DNA of 39,674 nucleotides, from NCBI GenBank assembly GCA_001603955.1, contig LVAA01000059.1, positions 1 through 39,674 on the forward strand, in the 5' to 3' direction. Made by a program: the position numbers and the translations under genes. This DNA is from Syntrophobacterales bacterium Delta_02. GTDB taxonomy: Bacteria; Desulfobacterota; Syntrophorhabdia; Syntrophorhabdales; Syntrophorhabdaceae. Below are positions 8,517-15,718 of the stretch, one piece after another; position 1 is the stretch's first letter, and each line of letters opens with the position of its first letter. Under the pieces are notes generated by a model. That model ran no database searches. It had not been told where the DNA came from and was given only the letters and a program-made list of their open reading frames with translations.

Positions 8517-8534
8517 TTCAAGCGGCTCAAGCCG
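8517..8534. repeat. Inverted copy of the CCGCTTGAA repeat
   Basis: TTCAAGCGG and CTCAAGCCG (minus-strand CGGCTTGAG CCGCTTGAA), flanked by AACGTT at 8513-8518 and TTTCTTC just before the stop codon of the MoaD-like gene. Its mirror partner is at 8357-8386. The interval between them (8390-8512) contains no recognisable gene. Confidence 0.75.
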
Positions 8535-8539
8535 TTTCT

Positions 8540-8833
8540 TCATCCCCCTGCCAGGGGATCCATGTAGGCTTCCACACGGATCGTGTCGCCGTCGGTTATC
8601 TTTCTGTTCAGACCCTCGGGGAATGAAAAGTGGCTTTCGCCGTTGAGATAGAGGTGGTGAAGGTCGTCGCCCATTTCCCCCTTCTCCATAAACCTCAGGT
8701 AGGGATACTGCTCGGAAAGCTTGCCGAGAACGTCCTTCAGGGTATTCACCTCCCCCCTCATCTCCAGCGTGAGTGGAGGCTCAAAGACGTTGCTGATCCG
8801 AAGGTTCGAATCCACCCTGACCCTGATCTTCAT
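8540..8833 (-). CDS. MoaD/ThiS-like ubiquitin-fold sulfur carrier
   Basis: A 97-residue protein with the size and outline of MoaD/ThiS: an N-terminal beta-strand (MKIRVRVDSNLR), a central helix (LKDVLGKLSEQYP), an LYLNGESH strand, the DGDTIRVEAYMDPLAGG ending and a terminal Gly-Gly. The Gly-Gly is the residue pair adenylated by E1-like enzymes and then thiocarboxylated. Two adjacent ATGs lie at 8836 and 8833 behind GGAGGT; the second gives better spacing. It is the last gene of the minus-strand block, 138 bases after the small subunit of the second molybdenum enzyme, with two repeat arrays in the gap. A role in molybdopterin sulfur transfer or in a dedicated sulfuration step is plausible, with the ThiF-like protein at 1805 as a possible partner. 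Confidence 0.75.
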   Translation of the reverse strand: MKIRVRVDSNLRISNVFEPPLTLEMRGEVNTLKDVLGKLSEQYPYLRFMEKGEMGDDLHHLYLNGESHFSFPEGLNRKITDGDTIRVEAYMDPLAGG

Positions 8834-8890
8834 CATCGCACCTCCAAACCGCCAATCTACTCGATAATATATAACACGAGAAGGAAAAAA

Positions 8891-8926
8891 CACAGGTCCC
8901 ACAGGACACATAAGACCTACAGGACC
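8891..8926. repeat. Short 9-bp repeat array related to 3620-3783
   Basis: Four phased units: CACAGGTCC, CACAGGACA, CATAAGACC and TACAGGACC. They share the AGGAC/AAGAC core with the arrays near 3.6-3.8 kb. It lies in the 138-base gap between the MoaD-like gene and the small subunit upstream of it. Confidence 0.65.
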
Positions 8927-8943
8927 TGCTGTGTCTCTTAACG

Positions 8944-8978
8944 CTCAAGCGGTTCAAGCGGTTCGAGCCGCTCAAGCC
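8944..8978. repeat. 9-bp repeat, CCGCTTGAA family, four units
   Basis: CTCAAGCGG, TTCAAGCGG, TTCGAGCCG and CTCAAGCC, the minus-strand form of CCGCTTGAA. The stop codon of the small molybdenum-enzyme subunit (8972-8974) lies inside the last unit, so as with the methyltransferase the repeat has landed on a gene end. Confidence 0.8.
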
Positions 8979-9442
8979 ATCTTTTTAGCTGCCTCCTCCA
9001 CCGCTTCGACTATCTTCTTGTAGCCCGTGCAGCGGCAGACGTTGGAGGATATCGTCGTGACGATCTCCTTCTTTGACGGCCTCCTGTTCCTGTCGAGGAG
9101 AGCCTTGGCGGTCATTATCATGCCCGAGGTGCAGAAACCGCACTGCACGGCGCCCTTCTCCATGAACGCCTCCTGAAGCGGGTGCAGTTTCCCGTCCTCC
9201 CTCAAGCCCTCCACCGTGGTGATCGTCGCTCCCTCCACCTCGGCGGTCAGGACAAGACAGGACCTGAGCGGTATCCCGTTGACGATGACCGTGCAGGCAC
9301 CGCATGAGCCCAGACCGCAGGCGTCCTTGGCGCCGGTAAGGAACAGCCGCTCGCGAAGGGTTTCCAGAAGGGTCTCGTAGGGTCTCACGTCGAGGGTGAC
9401 ATCCTCATTGTTCGCATTGAAACTGACTTTCATGGTCTTCAT
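8972..9442 (-). CDS. [2Fe-2S] subunit of HCR-like molybdenum enzyme
   Basis: A 156-residue small subunit of a xanthine-oxidase-family enzyme. The plant-type [2Fe-2S] cluster is bound by Cys42, 47, 50 and 62; the second cluster in the C-terminal helical domain by Cys101, 104, 136 and 138 (QCGFC and CRC motifs). It carries electrons between the molybdenum and FAD subunits. Its start overlaps the stop of the FAD subunit by four bases (ATGA), so the two are translationally coupled. The gene order in transcription is large, FAD, small. The stop codon lies in a 9-bp repeat. Confidence 0.95.
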   Translation of the reverse strand: MKTMKVSFNANNEDVTLDVRPYETLLETLRERLFLTGAKDACGLGSCGACTVIVNGIPLRSCLVLTAEVEGATITTVEGLREDGKLHPLQEAFMEKGAVQCGFCTSGMIMTAKALLDRNRRPSKKEIVTTISSNVCRCTGYKKIVEAVEEAAKKMA

Positions 9443-10389
9443 CGCTTACCCTCCGCAAGAGCTCTTTTGACGGCCCGCTTGATCAGGGTCCCCACCATCT
9501 TCTTCCGGTAGGCAGGCAAGACCGTCGCGTTCGCCACCGGTTTCGCGTCAGCGGACGCCTTTTCGGCCACATCCCTCACGGAGGCGGCATCCTTGATATC
9601 CCCGATGACATACAGGCCGGGGGCACCGCCCACACCCCCCACGCAGACCCTTGCCTTCCCGTCGATAACAGACACGGCGGCACCGACGAGCGGGTAGTCC
9701 ATGGACTCCCGGACCCGCAGTTTCTCATAGGCTCCCTTTGTCTTCTTGAGGGGGATGATTACGTGCGTCAGCACTTCACCTCCCTCCATGGCAAAGGGTG
9801 CCCTGGCGTCGCCGGTGAAAAGGCTTTCCATCTTCACGGTGCGCTGCCCTCCGGGGCCCGTGAGCCTCACCTGCGCCCCGAGGGTGATGAGCGAGGGGGC
9901 ATTGTCACTGCAGTAATTGGCGAAACACGCCTTCGCGCCCTTGACGACGTTGCATTCCTTTCCGCCCATCTTGAAACAGAAGCCCCGCGCCTTCCGCCAT
10001 TCAAGGGACTGGTTGTACTCGAGACAGCGCGTGCCCTGCAGGATATTGCCGCCCAGAGTTCCGCGCATCTGGAGCGTCTCACAGGCCGTGGCATCGAGCG
10101 ACTCGACGAGAGCGGGAAAATGCGCGGCGATCACGGGGTCCTTCTTGAGATCGAAGAGGGTGACGTTCGCACCCACCGAAAGAGACCCACCGCGGGAAGC
10201 GATGATCTTGAGGTCCTCTATCCCTTTCAGGTCAATGACCGCCTTCGGCGCCTGCAACCTCAGCTTCACGAGCGGGATCAGGTCCGTTCCCCCCGCGAGG
10301 TAGAGCGCCTTTCCTTGCTTCTTCTTGTAGAGGGCAACCGCGTCGGCCACACTCCGTGCTCTTTTGTATTCAAACTGTGGCAGGATCAT
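9439..10389 (-). CDS. FAD subunit with [4Fe-4S] insertion, 4-hydroxybenzoyl-CoA reductase type
   Basis: A 316-residue FAD subunit of a molybdenum hydroxylase (FAD motifs LAGGTDLIPLV near 31-41 and TLGGN at 111-115). Right after the second motif comes an insertion with Cys122, Cys138, Cys146 and Cys155. This spacing of 16, 8 and 9 is the one I recall for the [4Fe-4S] cluster of 4-hydroxybenzoyl-CoA reductase beta subunits, and it includes the YNQSxxWR segment. The FAD subunit of the other molybdenum enzyme (19963-20931) lacks the insertion. In characterised 4-hydroxybenzoyl-CoA reductase the extra cluster helps feed low-potential electrons for reduction. The frame is open to 10488, but ATG 10389 has a GGGGGTGA site and overlaps the previous stop by one base. 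Confidence 0.92.
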   Translation of the reverse strand: MILPQFEYKRARSVADAVALYKKKQGKALYLAGGTDLIPLVKLRLQAPKAVIDLKGIEDLKIIASRGGSLSVGANVTLFDLKKDPVIAAHFPALVESLDATACETLQMRGTLGGNILQGTRCLEYNQSLEWRKARGFCFKMGGKECNVVKGAKACFANYCSDNAPSLITLGAQVRLTGPGGQRTVKMESLFTGDARAPFAMEGGEVLTHVIIPLKKTKGAYEKLRVRESMDYPLVGAAVSVIDGKARVCVGGVGGAPGLYVIGDIKDAASVRDVAEKASADAKPVANATVLPAYRKKMVGTLIKRAVKRALAEGKR

Positions 10390-12665
10390 CACTTCACCCC
10401 CTTCTTTCGTTCCAGCATCTTCATTACCCTGTCCGGCGTCAGCGGCAGTTCGCTGAACAGCTCGCCCGTGGCGTTTGCGACGGCGCACGCGACGGCGCTG
10501 TATGCGTTCATGCGCACCGTGAGGCCCCCTTCCTTGGCACCGAAAGGCCCGGCGGGGTCACGCGAGCTCACTATGATGGTGTCCATGTCGGGCATGTCGC
10601 ATGCCAGGGGGACCTTGTACTCAAGCAGGTTGGGGTTCAGGAGGTGACCCCGGTCCCACAGGTTCCCTTCGGTGATGGCCGCAACCCCCGCCTGCTGGAT
10701 GGAGCCTTCCATCTGGCCCTCCACGGCCATGGGGTTTATGGGCCGTCCGCAATCGTGGGCAGAGGTAAAATGGGGCATTGTGATCTTGCCTGTTTCACCG
10801 TCAATGTTCACCTCCGCGACGGATGTCCCGAATGAAAAGGTCCCCGCCATCTGGCCCCAGGGCCTCGTCACCCACTCCCTCTCGAAGTCGATGTTCGGGA
10901 AGAAGGAGCCCGTCCCGGTAATGGGCTCTCCCCTGAAAAAGGCCTCGCGCACCACCCAGGATATGGGCATCTTCTTGTCGGGATCCTTCACCGAATAAGC
11001 CGTGCCATCCTTGAGGCCGATGTCCTTCGCCTTCACTTTCAGCTTCTCGGCCGCGATGGCGACGATCTTCTCACGCGCGTTCTCACAGGCGACCCTGACG
11101 GCGTTGGCCCCCACGAAGGCGGCGGCCTGTGAATAGGCCCCCGGGTCGAGATTGGTCACTTCCGTGTCTGCATTCACGAGGTTGATGTCCCTCATGGGCA
11201 CCCCGAGGACCTCGGAGGCCACCTGGATCACCATCGATTCATTTCCCTGCCCGTTGTCGACAAGCCCCGTCACGAGCGTCACCTGGCCGTCATCGTTGAT
11301 CTTGACGTAACAGGACGAGCCAGACCGGAACCCCATGGGAAAACCGCACATGATGGCAACGCATCCCATACCGACACCCTTAAGCCTGGAGGGTTTGGCC
11401 CATCTCTTCTTGAAGTTCGTCTTCTCCGAGGCGGTCAGTATTGTCTCCTTTAGCCCGCAGCTCGTGATCTTCGATCTGGTTGCCGTCATCTCGCCGGACT
11501 TGAGACCGTTCTTGAGGCGCACGTCCACGGGGTCGAGGCCCAGTTCCTTCGCCATCATGTCCATCTGCGCCTCGTTGCCCGCAAGAAAGGCCCGGCCGTG
11601 ACAGCCATACATCCCGCGGATACCCTTGTTGGTAAACACCCTGTAGCCGTTGTACCGGACGTTCGGGAAACGGTAGCATTCTTCATACACGTAGAAGGGT
11701 ATGGACGTGGCGATGGGCCCCGTTGAACTGTAGGCGCCGCCATCGTATATCACCCTGTAGTCCTTGGCAAGGATGGTGCCGTCCTTCTTCATGCCTGTCT
11801 TCACGGTGGCGATCATGTCGTGGACCTGCCGTGAACTCGTGGCGTTCTCCTCCCGGGAGAGGACGAGCTTCACGGGCTTGCCGGACTTTATGGCCAGAAG
11901 CGATGCCACAAGGTCGCCCGGCGCCACCTCGGAGCGCCCACCGAAGGCCCCGCCGGAATTGATGTGGCGGATACGCACCCTGTTGAGGGGCAGCTTGAGC
12001 ATGTTCGACAGGGCCTTTGCCCGGACATGCGGCCCCGCGTTGGGCATGTAGAGGTCGAGGTAGCCGCTTTCGAACAAGGCAACCACGGCGTAGGGTTCCA
12101 TCATGGCATACGCCTCGCCGGCCGACTTGAAGGTATCCTCCCTAACGAGGTATGCCTTCTCCATGGCCCCATCAACCTCGCCGACGTCGATGTGTATATG
12201 GATATTAATATTGTTCTTGTACTCCTTGTGGATCTGCGGCGCGCCGTCCTTCATGGATTCTATGGGGTCGAAGACGGCGGGGAGGGGCTCGTAGTCGACC
12301 TTGATACGGGAAAGGGCCTCCATCGCCGTCTCCTCGTCGACGGCAGCCACCGCCGCGACATCCTCGCCGATATACCGCACCTTGTCGGTGTGGAGCATGG
12401 CATGGTCCTGAGTGTACCTGAAAACACCCCACTTTACACCATAGGAATCGAAACCGCTGACGGCGGCCTTGACGCCGGGCACCTTGAGGGCCTTCGAGAC
12501 ATCGATGCCCACAATCTTCGCGTGGGGATAAGGGCTCCTCAAGACCTTTGCCACGAGCATGCCCGGGAATGTAAGGTCGGCCGTATAGCGCGCCTCACCC
12601 GTCACTTTTGCGAGGGAATCGCTTCGCACAACCCTTTTACCTACGATATTGAGATCGTCCTTCAT
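10389..12665 (-). CDS. Molybdenum subunit, HCR-like, lacking the usual catalytic Glu
   Basis: A 758-residue molybdopterin-binding subunit of the xanthine oxidase family. It has the N-terminal domain (VTGEARYTAD), the cofactor loop SGGAFGG (238-243) and the DNGQGNE loop. Two active-site stretches differ from the family pattern. The RGFGxPQ-type loop reads RGMYGCHG from Arg350. The C-terminal GExP motif that carries the catalytic Glu aligns, without a gap, to GAKEGGLTV (Lys711 to Val717), with Leu715 at the Glu position; the other enzyme in this window has Glu754 there. With the [4Fe-4S]-containing FAD subunit next door, a reductive rather than hydroxylating reaction on an aromatic CoA ester is the best guess. 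The natural substrate is unknown. It starts 11 bases after the aminotransferase gene. Confidence 0.9.
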   Translation of the reverse strand: MKDDLNIVGKRVVRSDSLAKVTGEARYTADLTFPGMLVAKVLRSPYPHAKIVGIDVSKALKVPGVKAAVSGFDSYGVKWGVFRYTQDHAMLHTDKVRYIGEDVAAVAAVDEETAMEALSRIKVDYEPLPAVFDPIESMKDGAPQIHKEYKNNINIHIHIDVGEVDGAMEKAYLVREDTFKSAGEAYAMMEPYAVVALFESGYLDLYMPNAGPHVRAKALSNMLKLPLNRVRIRHINSGGAFGGRSEVAPGDLVASLLAIKSGKPVKLVLSREENATSSRQVHDMIATVKTGMKKDGTILAKDYRVIYDGGAYSSTGPIATSIPFYVYEECYRFPNVRYNGYRVFTNKGIRGMYGCHGRAFLAGNEAQMDMMAKELGLDPVDVRLKNGLKSGEMTATRSKITSCGLKETILTASEKTNFKKRWAKPSRLKGVGMGCVAIMCGFPMGFRSGSSCYVKINDDGQVTLVTGLVDNGQGNESMVIQVASEVLGVPMRDINLVNADTEVTNLDPGAYSQAAAFVGANAVRVACENAREKIVAIAAEKLKVKAKDIGLKDGTAYSVKDPDKKMPISWVVREAFFRGEPITGTGSFFPNIDFEREWVTRPWGQMAGTFSFGTSVAEVNIDGETGKITMPHFTSAHDCGRPINPMAVEGQMEGSIQQAGVAAITEGNLWDRGHLLNPNLLEYKVPLACDMPDMDTIIVSSRDPAGPFGAKEGGLTVRMNAYSAVACAVANATGELFSELPLTPDRVMKMLERKKGVK

Positions 12666-12676
12666 TAACGTACCCC

Positions 12677-13936
12677 CTACCCTTTATACTTCTCACTCAC
12701 GTAGGCCATGGATTCATCCATTGCCTGAATAGTGAGGTCAAGGTCCTCTTCCGTGTGCCTGTAGCTGAGGTAAGCGTGGTGATGGGGCGTGAAGAAGAAG
12801 CCTTTTCTGATCATCTGGGTGTAAAAGCCGGTCCTGCGGTCCCTCTGTGTGTCGGGGTTGCCCTTCGTGAAGGTCACGTGGAACATGGGGGCCACGCCCG
12901 TGAGTTCCGCCCCTGCGTTCGGATACTTGTCGATGACGCCCTGGATCCTCTTGAGGAGCCGTTCGCCCTTTGCCCAGATCTGGTCGAGCACCTTCTCACG
13001 CTCCATGATCTCGATGACCTTGAGGGCGGCAATGTAGCCGTCGCTGTTGGGAAAGAACGTGGAGGAGATGAAAAGCTTCGACGCCGCAGCCATCATGACG
13101 TCCTCTTTCCCGCAGACCACACTGATGGCATAACCGTTGGCCATGCCCTTGCCGAGCACGGTGAGGTCCGGTTTGACCCCGTAAAGCTCCTGCGCTCCGC
13201 CCATCCTGAGGCGGAAACATGTGCGCACCTCGTCGAAGACAAGGACCGCGCCGTAGGTATCCGCCAACTTGCGTACGCCCTCGAGATAGCCCGGTTTCGG
13301 CGTCTGCATCTTCTGGTGGAGAGGGTGGCCGAAGGGCGTCATGATAATGGCCGCCGTCTGGTCCCCGTGCTTCTTCATTAGGTCTTCGAGCATATCGAGG
13401 TCATTGTAGTGGAACTCATAGACGTCGTCGTAGAACTTCTCGGGAATACCTCCCTTCATCTCGACACACCAGTCGTGCCAGCCGTGGTACCCGCAGCGCA
13501 TGACCTTGATACGCCCGGTGTACGCCCTCGCGATACGGATGCTTGCCGTCGTTGCGTCAGAGCCGGTCTTTAGGAAGATGCTCAGCTCGGCTGAGGGGAT
13601 GAGGGTATTGAGCTTTTTCGCCAGCTCATTCTGATAGGACTGGGTAAGGCTGAAGCAGAACCCCTTGTCCTTGATCTGCCGTATGACGGCGTCGTCCACT
13701 TCATCCTCTCGGTAACCCAGGATGATGGGGCCGTAGCCGCAGAGGAAATCGATGAACTCGTTCCCGTCCACGTCGATCAGCCGGGAACCTTTCCCGTATT
13801 CGAGAAAGATGGGGTACTCCCCCATGATGAAATCGCCGGGTTTCCTGGCTCCCAGGACTCCGCCGGGGACAAGGGTCTTTGCCTCCTCGAAGAGTTCGAT
13901 GCTTCTCTTTATGTTCAACTTCGGGGCTTCTTTCAT
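12677..13936 (-). CDS. Class III PLP aminotransferase, glutamate-semialdehyde-mutase-like
   Basis: A 419-residue fold-type I PLP enzyme resembling glutamate-1-semialdehyde 2,1-aminomutase and related class III aminotransferases. Visible marks are the substrate/PLP loop KTGSDATTASIRIARAYTGR, the CGYHGWHDW aromatic motif, FDEVRT and the Schiff-base Lys263 in LGKGMANGYA. Start chosen at ATG 13936, preceded by AAGGAGG at five bases; an ATG at 13951 lies inside that site. The operon position, between a saccharopine-dehydrogenase-like gene and the HCR-like molybdenum enzyme, argues against haem synthesis and for an amino-group transfer in the degradative pathway, but the substrate is not known. Confidence 0.85.
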   Translation of the reverse strand: MKEAPKLNIKRSIELFEEAKTLVPGGVLGARKPGDFIMGEYPIFLEYGKGSRLIDVDGNEFIDFLCGYGPIILGYREDEVDDAVIRQIKDKGFCFSLTQSYQNELAKKLNTLIPSAELSIFLKTGSDATTASIRIARAYTGRIKVMRCGYHGWHDWCVEMKGGIPEKFYDDVYEFHYNDLDMLEDLMKKHGDQTAAIIMTPFGHPLHQKMQTPKPGYLEGVRKLADTYGAVLVFDEVRTCFRLRMGGAQELYGVKPDLTVLGKGMANGYAISVVCGKEDVMMAAASKLFISSTFFPNSDGYIAALKVIEIMEREKVLDQIWAKGERLLKRIQGVIDKYPNAGAELTGVAPMFHVTFTKGNPDTQRDRRTGFYTQMIRKGFFFTPHHHAYLSYRHTEEDLDLTIQAMDESMAYVSEKYKG

Positions 13937-13967
13937 ATGAACCTCCTTCATGGGAAACCTCTCGGCG

Positions 13968-15110
13968 TTAAAGTTCGAACATGGACCGGATCGTCTCCGT
14001 CTGGTGTATTCGCGCGCCTCTCTTCAGCAGTTCCGCGAGGAAACGGTCGGGATCGATGCAGCCTTCGGGGGCGACGACACCCTTCACGGTGACCTCACCG
14101 GCATCCATCATAAGGGCCGCTATCGACGCGGGGAGACCCGTACCCGGGGCCATCCTGCCGACAATATCGGCGGTATATGTCACCTGTTTCCCCTGTCTTT
14201 CACCTTTTACTATGACCTTGAGGCCCGATGCCTGGGGACCGTTGTCCCTATCTTTCGGGATGGTGTCCCAGAGCCTGAGGGCAAGGTCGTAGGGAACCAC
14301 CTTCCCTCCCCTTACCTCAACTGGTTCGCCGCCGAGAAGGCCCATGGCCTTCTGTTCCTTTATAAGCTTGTCCACCCACAGGGGGATGAGGGCCCCCTTG
14401 ATGACCACCGTCTTCACGTCCTTGATATAGCGAGGTATGGTGATGGGCTGGGGATGGCCGACATAGCTTATAAGGCATTCCCCGAGGGGTTCGAGGAAAT
14501 GCTCCACCTCTTCACCGCCGCCTCCGTCCACCTGAACCAGCTGGCCGTCGATGTATTGCGGTATCTTGCCGAGAACCATGTGGAGGCTGTGGTCCCAGGC
14601 GGCACCCGCGAGTTCCGCGATGCTCACCACCCAGTAGAGAAATATCTCGTCAACACGGTCCAGCCTGTCGGCATACCACTTGACGAGGACATTGTTCGTT
14701 CCCGGGTCTGACCCCATCCCCGTGAGAACGGTTATGCCCGCCGCCTTCGCGGCGGCGTCAATATCCGATGCGAAGAGTATCTGTGCCGCCTCGTAGTCGT
14801 CGCATATGTCGATGTAGTTGACCTTCGCCTCGACGGCCGCCCTCGCAACTGCCACGGCAGTCTTGTAAAAGGGCCCCGCACAGTTGACGACCACATCCAC
14901 CCCTTTTATCTCTCCGACCATTCCGGCGTGGTCGTTGACATCCGTCCTGACAAGGGACACCTTCGGACTGGCTCGCAGTTTCTCCTGCACCCTGGCGGGA
15001 TCGACATTGATATCCCCGAGCACCACCTTCTCGATCCGGTCCTGCTTGATGAGGTCCCGCGCGACCCCCTGGCCCATGCCTCCCGTTCCTCCCAGCACCA
15101 GTACCTTCAT
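13968..15110 (-). CDS. Saccharopine dehydrogenase-like NAD(P)-binding protein
   Basis: A 380-residue protein with an N-terminal Rossmann fold (VLVLGGTGGMGQGVAR, residues 3-18, then Asp33 as an acidic residue at the end of beta-2) and the VVNCAGPF and YIDICDDYE segments of the saccharopine dehydrogenase family. The central AGITVLTGMGSDPG is also typical. Members of this family interconvert amines and oxo acids by reductive condensation, or act on homospermidine or carboxynorspermidine; many are uncharacterised. With the aminotransferase next door it may act on an amino-acid or imine intermediate (inference). It is 31 bases upstream of the aminotransferase in the operon. Confidence 0.75.
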   Translation of the reverse strand: MKVLVLGGTGGMGQGVARDLIKQDRIEKVVLGDINVDPARVQEKLRASPKVSLVRTDVNDHAGMVGEIKGVDVVVNCAGPFYKTAVAVARAAVEAKVNYIDICDDYEAAQILFASDIDAAAKAAGITVLTGMGSDPGTNNVLVKWYADRLDRVDEIFLYWVVSIAELAGAAWDHSLHMVLGKIPQYIDGQLVQVDGGGGEEVEHFLEPLGECLISYVGHPQPITIPRYIKDVKTVVIKGALIPLWVDKLIKEQKAMGLLGGEPVEVRGGKVVPYDLALRLWDTIPKDRDNGPQASGLKVIVKGERQGKQVTYTADIVGRMAPGTGLPASIAALMMDAGEVTVKGVVAPEGCIDPDRFLAELLKRGARIHQTETIRSMFEL

Positions 15111-15159
15111 TCACCCTCCTTATGATCCTTGACTCTTTGCCCTGGAATATACTCCAACG

Positions 15160-15579
15160 TCACTTATTGATGTCGAAATCGCCTTCCAGAAGCTCCGTGA
15201 GCACCCCGTGAAGCTTATGGGGGTGATGCACGAAGGCATACCGCGTACCGAAAAGCTCCCGGGGTTTCTTGTCGATAAGGTCGACGTTCTTCTCCTTCAA
15301 CTCGTTCATCGCCTTTGCGAGGTCATCGACCTTGTAGGAAATGAGGAAGACGCCTTCTCCCCGCTTCTCGATGAATTTCGCCACCTCCCCGTCGGGCGCC
15401 GTCGATTCCATGAACTCGACGGCAACCTCTCCAATATAGTAGCGCGATACTCTGATCTTTTCCGATTCCGCGGTGTACTCGCAGGACGGTATGAGCCCGA
15501 AGTCCTCCCTGTACACCCGCTTCGTCTCCTCCAGGTCACTGACCGCGAAGCATATGTGATCGATCCTCTCAATCTTCAT
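15160..15579 (-). CDS. VOC protein, methylmalonyl-CoA-epimerase-like, one metal ligand lost
   Basis: A 139-residue vicinal-oxygen-chelate protein that follows methylmalonyl-CoA epimerase almost end to end (IDHICFAVSDLEE, FIEKRGEG, GVLTELLEG). Metal-ligand positions His8, Glu55 (Gln or Glu in the family) and Glu129 are present, but the GxHHIAF segment reads GVFLISY, with Phe78-Leu79 where the metal-binding His is expected. Either the metal site is rearranged or the enzyme works differently. Since the operon encodes a B12 mutase that would make a substituted malonyl-CoA, an epimerase for benzylmalonyl-type CoA esters is an attractive guess. About 139 bases without a recognisable gene separate it from the cysteine desulfurase upstream. 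Confidence 0.75.
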   Translation of the reverse strand: MKIERIDHICFAVSDLEETKRVYREDFGLIPSCEYTAESEKIRVSRYYIGEVAVEFMESTAPDGEVAKFIEKRGEGVFLISYKVDDLAKAMNELKEKNVDLIDKKPRELFGTRYAFVHHPHKLHGVLTELLEGDFDINK

Positions 15580-15718
15580 GCCCCCTCCTTAGCGTATCCG
15601 TCTCTCGTACTCCCCAAAAACCGTAGCCTCTTTTCACATCGATCGGTGCCACCCGGTCTTTTTATCCCGCCGGCTCCCGCCGTGAACAGGCTCCCTCGTC
15701 GACCGGGAGGCCGGGCGG

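Noticed and set aside
12677-13936. hemL (haem biosynthesis)
   Set aside because: The sequence is of that wider family, but the gene is embedded in a catabolic operon without other haem genes.
15580-15718. Terminator or promoter in the gap before the VOC gene's upstream neighbour
   Set aside because: Partial GC-rich inverted repeats are present, but no clean stem with a T-tract and no convincing promoter elements.
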